Assembly: GCF_012849095.1 (NCBI RefSeq)
Contig: NZ_CP051680.1
Span: 1,364,001-1,428,000, forward strand
Direction of reading: 5' to 3'
DNA from: Cohnella herbarum
Lineage (GTDB): Bacteria > Bacillota > Bacilli > Paenibacillales > Paenibacillaceae
DNA: 64,000 bases
Shown here piece by piece: positions 53,397-62,376 of this stretch; the stretch's first letter is position 1, and each line of letters starts with the position of its first letter. Both the position numbers and the translations under genes were made by a program. The notes under the pieces are model-generated. The model searched no databases and was not told where the DNA came from. It worked only from the letters and a program-made list of their open reading frames with translations.

Positions 53397-54311
53397 TTAG
53401 AAAATTCTATAGTTGGCGATGCGGTACGCCATCACGTACGCCGCGATGACGAAGAAGCACGATACGACGGATTTGAACAACCCGGCCGCCGTAGCTACGC
53501 CGTATTGCGTCTCTACCAAACCGACTCGATAGACGAAAGTATCGATGATATCTCCTGTTTCGTACACTTGGGGACTGTAGAGATTAAATACTTGATCGAA
53601 GCCCGCGTTCAAGACGTTGCCCAGACTGAGAACCGCCAGCAGTACGATAATCGGGAGCATGCCGGGCAGCGTTACGTGAAAAGCCTGCTTCCAGCGATTG
53701 GCTCCGTCCATGATTGCGGCCTCATAGAGGCTCGGATTGATTCCCGTCAGGGCGGCCAAATAAACGATTGTATTAAAACCAAATTCCTTCCATACGTCCG
53801 AAGTAACCAACACGATACGGAACCAACTGTTGCTGCCTAGAAAATAGATCGGTTCGATCCCGAACCAGCCCAGAATATCGTTCACGAACCCGTTCGTGGG
53901 TGAGAGGATGTCGATCAACACGCCGCCAAGAATAATCCACGAGAGGAAATGCGGCAAATAAATCATCGTCTGAATTCCGCGCTTAAAACTTTCCTTCCTC
54001 ACTTCGTTTAGCAACAGCGCTACGATAATCGGAACGAACAAACCCGCCACGATCTTCATGAACGAGATGATGATCGTATTCCTTAGAATGTCCATGGAAT
54101 CCGGCATATCGAGCAGGTATCGGAAGTTATCCCAGCCGATCCATTCTGAGCCCGCGATCCCTCGCGTCGGAATATATCTCTCGAACGCCATGGCGATTCC
54201 GATCATGGGACCGTAGCTATAGATCAATACTAGAGCCAAACCAGGCAAAATCATGAGATGTAAGGGAAGGGTTCGTAAACTTCCTATTTTCCTAGTCCAT
54301 CTGATCTTCAT
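53397..54311 (-). CDS. Oligosaccharide ABC permease, LplB/YteP type
   Basis: 304 residues, six membrane helices (PLHLMILPGLALVLIYSYGP first), EAA loop YEAAIMDGANRWKQAFHVTL. The ATG at 54311 with AAGGAG is chosen; a frame to 54398 overlaps the preceding spacer. YteP-type permeases in B. subtilis import rhamnogalacturonan fragments. Confidence 0.9.
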   Translation of the reverse strand: MKIRWTRKIGSLRTLPLHLMILPGLALVLIYSYGPMIGIAMAFERYIPTRGIAGSEWIGWDNFRYLLDMPDSMDILRNTIIISFMKIVAGLFVPIIVALLLNEVRKESFKRGIQTMIYLPHFLSWIILGGVLIDILSPTNGFVNDILGWFGIEPIYFLGSNSWFRIVLVTSDVWKEFGFNTIVYLAALTGINPSLYEAAIMDGANRWKQAFHVTLPGMLPIIVLLAVLSLGNVLNAGFDQVFNLYSPQVYETGDIIDTFVYRVGLVETQYGVATAAGLFKSVVSCFFVIAAYVMAYRIANYRIF

Positions 54312-54425
54312 TTCTAACCGCTCTCCTTCCCCATCGAGCCGGCATTCGATAAAGCTCGGGGCGGCAAGGGACATCCCTTGACCGCCCCGCCTTTCCATTG
54401 CCGACCGACGGTCGACTCTTCGTCT

Positions 54426-56162
54426 CTATTGCATCGCTTCGTTAACTTCGGCGGTGATCTGATCGCCTCCGAGCTTCTTCCAATCTTCAACGAACTTGTC
54501 GAACGAGTCCAGGGAAGCGCCCATGATGATCTTTGTGAACGTCTGGATCTGCAGCTTCTGCAGCGTCGCGTTCTTGATCGTCATCGTCTCGGTCGGCGAC
54601 TTAATGAATTCGCTCGGTTTGAATAAATTCGCAGACAGGAGCTTGTCGATGACCGAGTAGGAGCCCTCTCTACCGAACACCTTACTCATGCCCCAATTGG
54701 TCGCATCTCCTTTGCCCTCTTCCATCGCCAAGCTGTTGTTATAGGCGTCCACCTGCTCCTGGTTCAATCCCGTCGTGTCTTTGCTATCCAGAGCTGCGAC
54801 GACTTTCTTGTGAACTTCCAGGTTTTTGTTCGGATTGACGACGGAGAACGGGAAGTACTGCCAGAGCTCGATGTCGTCTTCGTAAGTCAACGCTTGGTAC
54901 TCTTCTTGGGTCACGTTCGGGTTGATGTCCAAATCGACGGAGACGTTGATCATCTTGAACATCGCTTCCGGATTTTTGGCATTTTTATTGATGACGTAGT
55001 AATCGCTGATCGCGTTCGCCTTCGTCTGGGAATAGGCCGGTTTATCGTCGATGGAAACAAGCGGATACGCCTGCCAATCGGCGTTCGGATCGTTCTTGCG
55101 GCTATCCAGCAGAGTCAGCGAGAAGAACATCGGACCGTAGGCCATGCCTAGCTTGCCCGCGCTGGCGAGCTCCAGCACCTTCGCGTCTCCTTTCACTCCG
55201 AATTCTTTGTCGATCTGGCCGTTTTTGTACATTTGCTGCAATGCAGCAAGGGCTTGCTTCATTTCAGGTTGAATGCTGCCGTAGACCAGCATGCCGTCTT
55301 CGCCTTTTATCCAGCCTTGCGGATAGGCGTGATAGCCGTTAAAGAAGCCTTCCAACGAGCCGAATGCCTGCCCGTCTTCATACATCAGCAGCGTCTTGTT
55401 CACGGCCAGACCGTAGGAGTCTTTCTTGTTATTGCCGTCTGGATCCTGGTTCGTGAAGGCTTCGGAGATGGCCAACACGTCGGCCATCGTCTTGGGCTCG
55501 GGTAAATTCAGCTTCTTAAGCCAATCTCTCCGAATCCAGAGCAAGGGAGCGTTGTCGCTCGTCGCCGATCCGGTAGGAAGCGCCATCATCTTGCCGTCGA
55601 ACGTGGAAGTCTCAAGACCGTTAGTGACGCTCTCCGTATATTTTTTGAAGGCCGACGATGCGTATTTCTGATAGATATCGGTCATATCCATGATCTGTCC
55701 GGCTTCCACCAGCTGGTTGAGCTGCGTCGCGTTGACGGAGAAGAAATCCGGAAGGTTCCCGGAGGCGATGGAAATGTTCATCTTCTCCGTGCCTTGGTCC
55801 GTATTGACGACCCACTGGTGCTTGAGCTTGATGCCCAAGGAGTCCATAAGCTTGCGCGTCCACACGTTATCCTCCCAGGACTGACCCTCCTGAAACCGAA
55901 CGCCGCTGCCGACTGAACGAACCGTCGACACTTCGATTGGCGGATCGTACTTGCCGAACTGCAGGTCGGCTTCCGATTCGGTGCTCGTCGCAGATGGCGA
56001 AGCGGCGGCGCTTGAAGCGGATGCCACTGCCGAAGGCGATGAAGATGGCGACGAAGATTCCCCATTCCCTTGCTTGGCATTGTTTCCTCCCGAGCAAGCG
56101 GATAGGACGACAGTCATCGCCAGCAGTGCATAAGACAACTTGATTTTCGAGGTTTGAATCAA
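54426..56162 (-). CDS. Oligosaccharide-binding lipoprotein, LplA/YtcQ type
   Basis: 578 residues. Signal peptide with lipobox VLSAC, a low-complexity Ser/Ala/Pro linker (about 25-60), then a large solute-binding domain (LPDFFSVNATQLNQLVEAGQ, DPDGNNKKDSYGLAVNK with a calcium-like loop). Binds oligosaccharides for the two permeases. Start: TTG with GGGGAGG seven bases before; an ATG at 56186 would include that site. First gene of the operon. Confidence 0.9.
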   Translation of the reverse strand: MIQTSKIKLSYALLAMTVVLSACSGGNNAKQGNGESSSPSSSPSAVASASSAAASPSATSTESEADLQFGKYDPPIEVSTVRSVGSGVRFQEGQSWEDNVWTRKLMDSLGIKLKHQWVVNTDQGTEKMNISIASGNLPDFFSVNATQLNQLVEAGQIMDMTDIYQKYASSAFKKYTESVTNGLETSTFDGKMMALPTGSATSDNAPLLWIRRDWLKKLNLPEPKTMADVLAISEAFTNQDPDGNNKKDSYGLAVNKTLLMYEDGQAFGSLEGFFNGYHAYPQGWIKGEDGMLVYGSIQPEMKQALAALQQMYKNGQIDKEFGVKGDAKVLELASAGKLGMAYGPMFFSLTLLDSRKNDPNADWQAYPLVSIDDKPAYSQTKANAISDYYVINKNAKNPEAMFKMINVSVDLDINPNVTQEEYQALTYEDDIELWQYFPFSVVNPNKNLEVHKKVVAALDSKDTTGLNQEQVDAYNNSLAMEEGKGDATNWGMSKVFGREGSYSVIDKLLSANLFKPSEFIKSPTETMTIKNATLQKLQIQTFTKIIMGASLDSFDKFVEDWKKLGGDQITAEVNEAMQ

Positions 56163-56192
56163 AGCTTTTCCTCCCCTGATTTCCATAAGTTT

Positions 56193-56212
56193 TGATTTTC
56201 GTTTTCAGTATA
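56193..56212 (-). promoter_or_regulatory. Promoter -10 with overlapping cre site
   Basis: -10 TATACT on the minus strand (56212-56207). TGAAAACGAAAATCA (56207-56193) fits the CcpA consensus WTGnAAnCGnWnnCW in all but the first base. Position at the transcription start suggests carbon catabolite repression of the transporter operon. Confidence 0.6.
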
Positions 56213-56269
56213 AACTCCCTCGGGAACTCCGTATATTTCACTTCTTCTAGAAAGCTTCTCTTTCGTTTG

Positions 56270-57919
56270 TCACTTATTAGCCGGTTCATTGCCGGTCCAT
56301 TTCGCGTGTCCGTTGCGGTATTCTTGAGGCGTAAGACCGGTAAATTTCTTGAAGAAACGCGTAAAATAACCCGCCGTTCCAAAGCCCACGTTCACTGATA
56401 TCTCGTGAATTTTCCAAGAGGAATCCTCCAGCATTTCCTTGGCCTTCTCGACTCGAAGAGCCGAGATATAATCCGATAAATTGAAACCGGTATATTGTTT
56501 GTACATCGTCGATAAGTAGGATGAATTAAGATGGACGAGCTCCGAAAGCCGATCGAGCGACAAGTCGCCGTCCAGATGCTCGCGAACGTGTTGATTCAGC
56601 TTGTTAACGATGCGATTCGTTCGTTCGTCAAGCGTCGTCATTCTTCCGGAGAACAAGCCTGCAGCCGCGTCTTTCAGCACTTGCAGCGCGGAATCCTTCT
56701 GAACATGGTGACCAAGATTCATAAGCTTGGCCATGATCGCTTCGTTGCCGGTCATTCCGTTGGAAACTTTCGTTAAATGTCCGAGAAGCAATGAGGCCAC
56801 GGAATAATACGTCTGGGCGTAAAGTCCGAACGCGCTCGGGAGCATAGAGAAAACGACATCCAGCTTTTCGTTGAATTCGTCCTTGCGGCCGGTCTCCAGA
56901 GCCGTCTCCAATTCCGCGAGCTTCCGTATCGACAGCGAGTGAGTATATTCCGGCGATTCACCGGCGTCGCATCTTAGAATCAACATCTCGGTGCCCGTCC
57001 CGAATCCAAGAATAAGGTTCTTCTTGACCCTGTTGTAGGTTAGGTGAGTTTCCTCCCAACCTGAGGGCTCTCCGGTCGTAACGAGAGACAGCGGCAAGCG
57101 AAGAAGTGCCTTCGTCGTGGATTGAATGCTGTCCAACGTACCCGCCGCGAAGGTCAGAGTCTCCTCCCAGGTACGAGCAAGTCCCGGACCCTCCTCTGAA
57201 TCTCCAGGTTGGATAAGCCATACGAATTGCGAATCGTTTAGCACGATCGACTGAAACCGCGTTTGTCCCAAATACTCTTCCGCGATGTTCTGGATCGCAT
57301 AGATCAGCAGCGTTTTACCCGACGTTGTCGTATTCTCCGGCCATCGGTCCACTCTGCCCAGCACGAGCAGCACGCGATCGACCGGGGACACCGATAACTC
57401 CAGTTCCCGGAAACGGGTTTCCGTGAAGACGAGCGGATTACAAGCGAAGTCGGTCAAGCTCGCGAACCATTCCCTTCTTAGTAGAAGCAGTTCTTGACGA
57501 ACTTGCTCTTTCGCCCGAAGCATGAACTGATCGTTCTTTGCCTCCTCTTCCAACGCGGCGATGGCGATGCGAATCGCGTGAACGATGGCCTCATCGCCCT
57601 CCGTTTTCAGAATATAATCGATCCCGCCTGCCCGTACCGCTTGCTGCAGATAGGAAATATCCCCGATGCCGGTCAGAAAGATAATCTTGCATCTCGGCCA
57701 ACGGTTCCGAATCCATCGCTGCAATTCCAACCCGTCCATGCCGGGCATGCGAATGTCGCTGAGCACGATGTCCATTTTCGATCGGCTTAACCGATGCATG
57801 GCATCTTCGGCGGAATAATCGCTATAGAGATCGAGTTCTAAATCTTCGATATTGGAGAGCATCTCGTATAACCCGTCAACCGTATATGGCTCGTCGTCCA
57901 CGATAAGCAGTCGGTTCAT
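56270..57919 (-). CDS. AraC-type response regulator (YesN-like)
   Basis: 549 residues. Receiver domain (LLIVDDEPYTVDGL, DIVLSDIRMPGMDG with the phosphorylation Asp, then FLTGIGDISYLQQAVRAG and LKTEGD), a long central region and a C-terminal AraC domain (LSELVHLNSSYLSTMYKQYTG, VGFGTAGYFTRFFKKFTG). Probably activates the LplABC-type operon that starts 107 bases beyond its stop. The ATG overlaps the kinase stop (ATGA). Confidence 0.92.
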   Translation of the reverse strand: MNRLLIVDDEPYTVDGLYEMLSNIEDLELDLYSDYSAEDAMHRLSRSKMDIVLSDIRMPGMDGLELQRWIRNRWPRCKIIFLTGIGDISYLQQAVRAGGIDYILKTEGDEAIVHAIRIAIAALEEEAKNDQFMLRAKEQVRQELLLLRREWFASLTDFACNPLVFTETRFRELELSVSPVDRVLLVLGRVDRWPENTTTSGKTLLIYAIQNIAEEYLGQTRFQSIVLNDSQFVWLIQPGDSEEGPGLARTWEETLTFAAGTLDSIQSTTKALLRLPLSLVTTGEPSGWEETHLTYNRVKKNLILGFGTGTEMLILRCDAGESPEYTHSLSIRKLAELETALETGRKDEFNEKLDVVFSMLPSAFGLYAQTYYSVASLLLGHLTKVSNGMTGNEAIMAKLMNLGHHVQKDSALQVLKDAAAGLFSGRMTTLDERTNRIVNKLNQHVREHLDGDLSLDRLSELVHLNSSYLSTMYKQYTGFNLSDYISALRVEKAKEMLEDSSWKIHEISVNVGFGTAGYFTRFFKKFTGLTPQEYRNGHAKWTGNEPANK

Positions 57920-59667
57920 AGGCCCACCTCTCGAATCGGAATCACGATTTCCACTTTCAAACCGCCCCTCTCCCCTGCTCCTAGGCGAAGTCCGCCCGAC
58001 TCGCCGTATTTGATCTTAAGCCTGCGATGAACGTTGAGCATGCCCGTGCTTTCGCCCGGTTCGTCTTGCGATTGAAGCTTATTTCGCATCTCCTCCAGCT
58101 TGTCCGGAGTCAACTCTTGCCCGTTGTCTTCTACCGAGATAACGAGATGATCCCCGTATACGTCCATCTCCACGTTCAACCACCCGTCCTTCGGTCTTTT
58201 CTCGAGCGAATGATTGTATGCGTTCTCAATAATGGGTTGAAGGATAAGTCGCGGCACAAGCATATTCTCGAGACCCTCCGGTACCTTTCCGAAGTTTGCC
58301 TCGATTCTGCGGGAGAAACGGATGATCTGGATTTCCATATAGGTTCTGGCATGGTGGGCTTCCTTCCCGAGAGGCACTTCATCCGCGCCGTCGCGAGTGA
58401 TAAATTGAAAATATTCCCCTAAATGTTTGGTAAGCCGAATGACGTTCTCGTTATCTTCTAATTGCGCCATCCGGTACAAAATAAAATAAGTATTATAGAG
58501 AAAATGAGGGTTGATCTGCGACTGCAGATGACGCAACTCGGACAATTGCGCCCGATATTTTTGTTCGTAGACCTCGTGGACCAGGATGTTCAATTGCTTG
58601 GCCATCGCGTTAAATCTTCCGTACAGATAACCGAACTCGTCCTTATGCGGGTATTGGAGAGTCAGATTCAGTTCCCCTTTCTCGATGCGGCGGAACGAAT
58701 GCAGCAGACGAATCAGCGGTCTATGAATCATTCGGTAAATCCCGATAGAGAACACGATCACGATGATCGCCGATGCGATCGACAGGACGATTAACCAGTA
58801 ACTATGGGTTCGGAGAGCCGGATTTACGTTTTTGGCCGGAACGTACATGATCAAGCTCATCTCCGAAGCGTCCGAATCCTCCCGTGCCACCAAATAGGAA
58901 TCGCCCTCGATCGACACGGTCTGTAAAGCGTTTTTCTTCGATTCCTTCATCAAGTCCGAGCGTTTCTCGAATAATTCGTCCGGAATATCGAAAGCGCTCG
59001 CAATAACCCGATCCGTTGACAAGCCGACGAGCATGACTCCCCCGCCTTTATTCGAAAACCGGGCTAACGTCGAATCAAGCTCCGGTTTAGAAATCTCTAC
59101 CATAACGGTGAAAACGGGATTCTTGCCCATGGACACCGGCGGATAGACGAGAGGAATGAACAGCCGATCTTTCCACTCCAAGAAGGGCATATCGCGAGGT
59201 TTGATTTCCTGTAGCAACCCTTGGAATTGTTCCCGGTCGAAATCTGTAATCGCATCGGCTTTCGACGAGATGGTACGGTCGATAAGCGGTATGAAAATCG
59301 CCGCTTCCTTGATGAAATTGCTTGAACGAGCCAAGTTGTCCATTCTCTCCTTCAAGCGCAGAATCGCTTGAGTCTTCTCGATATCGGACATAATGCTGAC
59401 GGCCATTCCCAATCCAAGGGCGTCGTCGTCGACGATGAAGTCCTGTAACGAGAAGAGGACCGATTCCAAGTCGTTGTCTAGCATTTCCATGTACAGACCG
59501 GCGCGGGATGACAACGAGTCCTCTATTTCCTGCTTAACGTTCTTGGAACCGGATAGATTGATCTGTACTCCGATGACGTACAGGGGAGCAAGAACGAGCA
59601 GAAAACTGAGGAGCAGCTTAGGAAAAAGTCGGATTGAAGTTACTTTTTCTTCGAGATTCAACGGCAT
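57916..59667 (-). CDS. Sensor histidine kinase (YesM-like)
   Basis: 583 residues: membrane helix (LLLSFLLVLAPLYVIGVQI), extracellular sensor of about 250 residues, second helix (LIVLSIASAIIVIVFSIG), HAMP linker, kinase domain with His in INPHFLYNTYFILYR and GHKL ATPase (ILQPIIENAYNHSLE, SVEDNGQELTPD). The ATG at 59667 with AAGGA is preferred to 59730. Pairs with the regulator downstream. Confidence 0.9.
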   Translation of the reverse strand: MPLNLEEKVTSIRLFPKLLLSFLLVLAPLYVIGVQINLSGSKNVKQEIEDSLSSRAGLYMEMLDNDLESVLFSLQDFIVDDDALGLGMAVSIMSDIEKTQAILRLKERMDNLARSSNFIKEAAIFIPLIDRTISSKADAITDFDREQFQGLLQEIKPRDMPFLEWKDRLFIPLVYPPVSMGKNPVFTVMVEISKPELDSTLARFSNKGGGVMLVGLSTDRVIASAFDIPDELFEKRSDLMKESKKNALQTVSIEGDSYLVAREDSDASEMSLIMYVPAKNVNPALRTHSYWLIVLSIASAIIVIVFSIGIYRMIHRPLIRLLHSFRRIEKGELNLTLQYPHKDEFGYLYGRFNAMAKQLNILVHEVYEQKYRAQLSELRHLQSQINPHFLYNTYFILYRMAQLEDNENVIRLTKHLGEYFQFITRDGADEVPLGKEAHHARTYMEIQIIRFSRRIEANFGKVPEGLENMLVPRLILQPIIENAYNHSLEKRPKDGWLNVEMDVYGDHLVISVEDNGQELTPDKLEEMRNKLQSQDEPGESTGMLNVHRRLKIKYGESGGLRLGAGERGGLKVEIVIPIREVGL

Positions 59668-59776
59668 CGCTTCCTTTTCTCTAACAACTATATCCTCATT
59701 GTACTCTGTCAGGCTTCCCGTATTCGACAAAATTTTCAGGCTCGGATGTATCGATTTCTTAACTCCAGCAGTTCTT

Positions 59777-60259
59777 CTAGTAGGAAAGGAGCATCAAAAT
59801 TTCTCCACGATCGTCATGGCCAATTTCTTCGAAACCGCATCTTGCGTACAGCGCGCGCCCCCTGAAGTTATCCCTATGCGTCGTAAGCAAAATGCCGCCC
59901 TTGTCGGACTCGCGCGCTTGGGCAATCGCATGCTTCATCATTCTTTTCCCTAATCCCCTGCCCTGATAATCGTCCGCGATTGAGATGCCAAGCCAAGGGA
60001 TTGCGCGATTCCAACTCCAGAACCAGACGGTGCCGACCGCTCGCGGCTTCCCGCCGCCATCCCCGTCGGTCCCCGAGATCGCCAGATAACGTTTAAAATC
60101 CGAATGACCGGATTCTTCCTTGGCGATTCGAAGCGATTCCTCGTCCGTGAACGGATACCCGGGGAAGAACCCTCTCGTTTCTTCGGACAATAGCCGGAAG
60201 TAATCGGCAAGAACCTTGCCGTCCCCCGGCTCCAATTCTCTGATTACAATATCGTCCAT
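59777..60259 (-). CDS. GNAT acetyltransferase
   Basis: 160 residues. Acetyl-CoA loop DDYQGRGLGKRMMKHAIAQA, end ALYARCGFEEIGHD. Substrate unknown. It follows the GH39-like gene by 21 bases and is probably co-transcribed with the sugar-acid genes. Confidence 0.85.
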   Translation of the reverse strand: MDDIVIRELEPGDGKVLADYFRLLSEETRGFFPGYPFTDEESLRIAKEESGHSDFKRYLAISGTDGDGGGKPRAVGTVWFWSWNRAIPWLGISIADDYQGRGLGKRMMKHAIAQARESDKGGILLTTHRDNFRGRALYARCGFEEIGHDDRGEILMLLSY

Positions 60260-60280
60260 GTCTGCGTCGCTCCCCCGGCG

Positions 60281-61603
60281 TTAATCGAACTTGGCGAACA
60301 ACACGGAATGTTTCGGCAGGAATACAGTAACCGCGCCGTCCTCTTCGCTTGCGATGGCGGAGGCTTCCAGACCGTCGAACCGCCGCTCCTTATCCAATAG
60401 CAGCCACTCTCCCCGCCGCGAATCGAGCCCCGGCCAAGAGATTCGGTACTCCCTGCTCTCTCCGCCGAAATTGCTGATCCACAGCGCCGAGTTTCCGCTG
60501 TCGCTGGTCGCGGCGAGCGCGTATACCCCGGACGCCCCCTCTTCTATTTCCGTTTCGATTCGTTGCGCGTAACCGCACAACTCGTTGAACTTACGGAACA
60601 CGTCGTACACTTTGGTCGGCACGCCGTAACGGTCGAAGAGTCCGCAGAACAAGTTATGGGGCTGAGCGTCGTAGTAGTTGGCTTCGTGCACCGGACAATC
60701 CTGGAGCAGAGCGAACAGCGCCGCCGCGAACGAAGCGCCTTCCTCGGTCTTGATCCGTTCGAAAGTCGTATGCCGCTGCTCCGCCCCCACGGGTTTCCAC
60801 AGCTGCTCCCCGGCGGACTTGAAGAACCCCCATTCGTTCAAGTGACACTCCATATCGAAGTATCCGGCGTCTTCCAGCCATCGATTCACCAGTCGCGCGT
60901 TCGCCGCTACCGCTTCCGGATCTCCTGCGTACGTATGCCACGTGAAAAAGTCGAGCGGAAGAACATGTTCCCGGCAATACGCGATGAACGCTTGGGTGAA
61001 CGAAGGGTTGACCATCGTGGCCGCATGTCCTCCGACCTTAAGCGTCGCATCATGACGCTTGATCGCGAGCGAGGCGACGCGGTATAGGTCGTAATATTGC
61101 TCGGGCGTTCCCGTCCACATCACCTGGTTGTCGGGATTGTCCGGCTCGTTCCAGATTTCCCAATACCGAATCCCGTAATGAAAGCCGTTCGCCCATCCTT
61201 CGTTATAATGCCGGATGATGCCCACGCATACTTTCGCCCATTTCTCGTAATCCGCGGGCGGATGCACGTAGTATTTCTTCTTGGTATGCTCGATGCTTTC
61301 TCCCAGCCGGTAGACGATCTTCGCTCCCGTCTCGAGAATGGACGCGATATACGTATCCGTTCTCTCGAAGTCGTAGCTAGCCGGATCTTCCGGGTCGCGG
61401 CCGAAATCGGGGAAAATCGTATGAATGTCCACTTCCCAGGCATGAGGCCAATTCACGTCATGCAGTCTGATCAGCGGGAATGCCGCGTTGCGAAAATGTT
61501 CCGTTACGTCGATCAGCGAGCCGAAGCTGACCGGTCCGTTGTTCACGCCGTGCAGCTTCTTCAGAGGCCCGCTCTTGCGGTCCGGCCGAATTTGAATATC
61601 CAT
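60281..61603 (-). CDS. GH39-like glycoside hydrolase
   Basis: 440 residues, clan GH-A (beta/alpha)8 barrel: acid/base Glu in YWEIWNEPDNPD, nucleophile Glu in CHLNEWGFF, and a C-terminal beta domain. GH39 includes beta-xylosidases and related enzymes of plant polysaccharides; the exact sugar is unknown. No signal peptide, so intracellular. Start after AAGGGGCGG, 14 bases past the SDR stop. Confidence 0.85.
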   Translation of the reverse strand: MDIQIRPDRKSGPLKKLHGVNNGPVSFGSLIDVTEHFRNAAFPLIRLHDVNWPHAWEVDIHTIFPDFGRDPEDPASYDFERTDTYIASILETGAKIVYRLGESIEHTKKKYYVHPPADYEKWAKVCVGIIRHYNEGWANGFHYGIRYWEIWNEPDNPDNQVMWTGTPEQYYDLYRVASLAIKRHDATLKVGGHAATMVNPSFTQAFIAYCREHVLPLDFFTWHTYAGDPEAVAANARLVNRWLEDAGYFDMECHLNEWGFFKSAGEQLWKPVGAEQRHTTFERIKTEEGASFAAALFALLQDCPVHEANYYDAQPHNLFCGLFDRYGVPTKVYDVFRKFNELCGYAQRIETEIEEGASGVYALAATSDSGNSALWISNFGGESREYRISWPGLDSRRGEWLLLDKERRFDGLEASAIASEEDGAVTVFLPKHSVLFAKFD

Positions 61604-61617
61604 TTGTCATCCGCCCC

Positions 61618-62376
61618 TTAATTCAGGATCCAACCGCCGTTGACGTTCAGCGTCTGTCCCGTAATAAAATCGCTGTCCTCCGAAGCCAGAAACACGAAGG
61701 CTCCCTCCAGGTCGCCCGCCGTCTGGCGTCTGCCGATGCTCTGCAAGCCTTTCATCTCGCGTTCGGTTTCGATCGGATCGTAATCCGTCTCGTCCTCGCC
61801 TTCCGTCTCCGTCAGCACGGCTCCCGGAGCGATGCCATTCACGGTGATGCCGTGCCCCCCGACCTCGCGCGCGAGCGCCCTCGTAAATCCGATAATGGCC
61901 CCCTTGGAAGCCACGTAGTGTACGAAACCGGTCTGACCGGTGTAAAAAGTAACCGAAGAGACGTTCACGATCTTCCCGCGTCCTCGTTCCCTCATATGAG
62001 GGAATACCGCTTGCGCGCAAAATAATTGCGACTTCGCGTTCACGCCCATGACGCGATCCCATTCCTCGCCGGTCATCTCCAGCCAGTCTCGCCTCGGATC
62101 GATGCCCGCGTTGTTGACGAGAATGTCGACGGTTCCGAATCGCCGGACGGTCGTCTCGACCATCCGCTCGACTTGCCCCTTGTCGGAGACATCCGTCCCG
62201 ATCGCGATCGCCTCGCCGCCCAACGCGCGGATCGAGGCCGCGACCCGCTCCGCTTCGTCGACATCGATATCCGCGATGACGACGTTAGCGCCTTCCGCGG
62301 CGTATCTCGCGGCGACGGCGGCCCCGATCGACCGGGCCGCGCCGGTGACGATCGCCGTTCTTCCGTGCAGCCTCAT
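61618..62376 (-). CDS. Short-chain dehydrogenase/reductase
   Basis: 252 residues, classic SDR: cofactor motif TGAARSIGAAVA, NNAGIDP, catalytic Ser in VSSVTF and Y-x3-K in VHYVASKG; an Asp after the second strand (ADIDVD) indicates NAD. It probably oxidises a sugar or sugar acid in the pathway served by the dehydratase. The ATG at 62376 overlaps the native stop of the dehydratase gene (ATGA). An earlier in-frame codon at 62550 would run through that gene. Confidence 0.9.
   Translation of the reverse strand: MRLHGRTAIVTGAARSIGAAVAARYAAEGANVVIADIDVDEAERVAASIRALGGEAIAIGTDVSDKGQVERMVETTVRRFGTVDILVNNAGIDPRRDWLEMTGEEWDRVMGVNAKSQLFCAQAVFPHMRERGRGKIVNVSSVTFYTGQTGFVHYVASKGAIIGFTRALAREVGGHGITVNGIAPGAVLTETEGEDETDYDPIETEREMKGLQSIGRRQTAGDLEGAFVFLASEDSDFITGQTLNVNGGWILN

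Noticed and set aside
62285..62372. Extended Arg-rich C-terminus of the dehydratase and overlap with the SDR gene
   Set aside because: Out-of-frame reading after a one-base loss. The restored frame ends at 62373 with normal family sequence and ATGA coupling.
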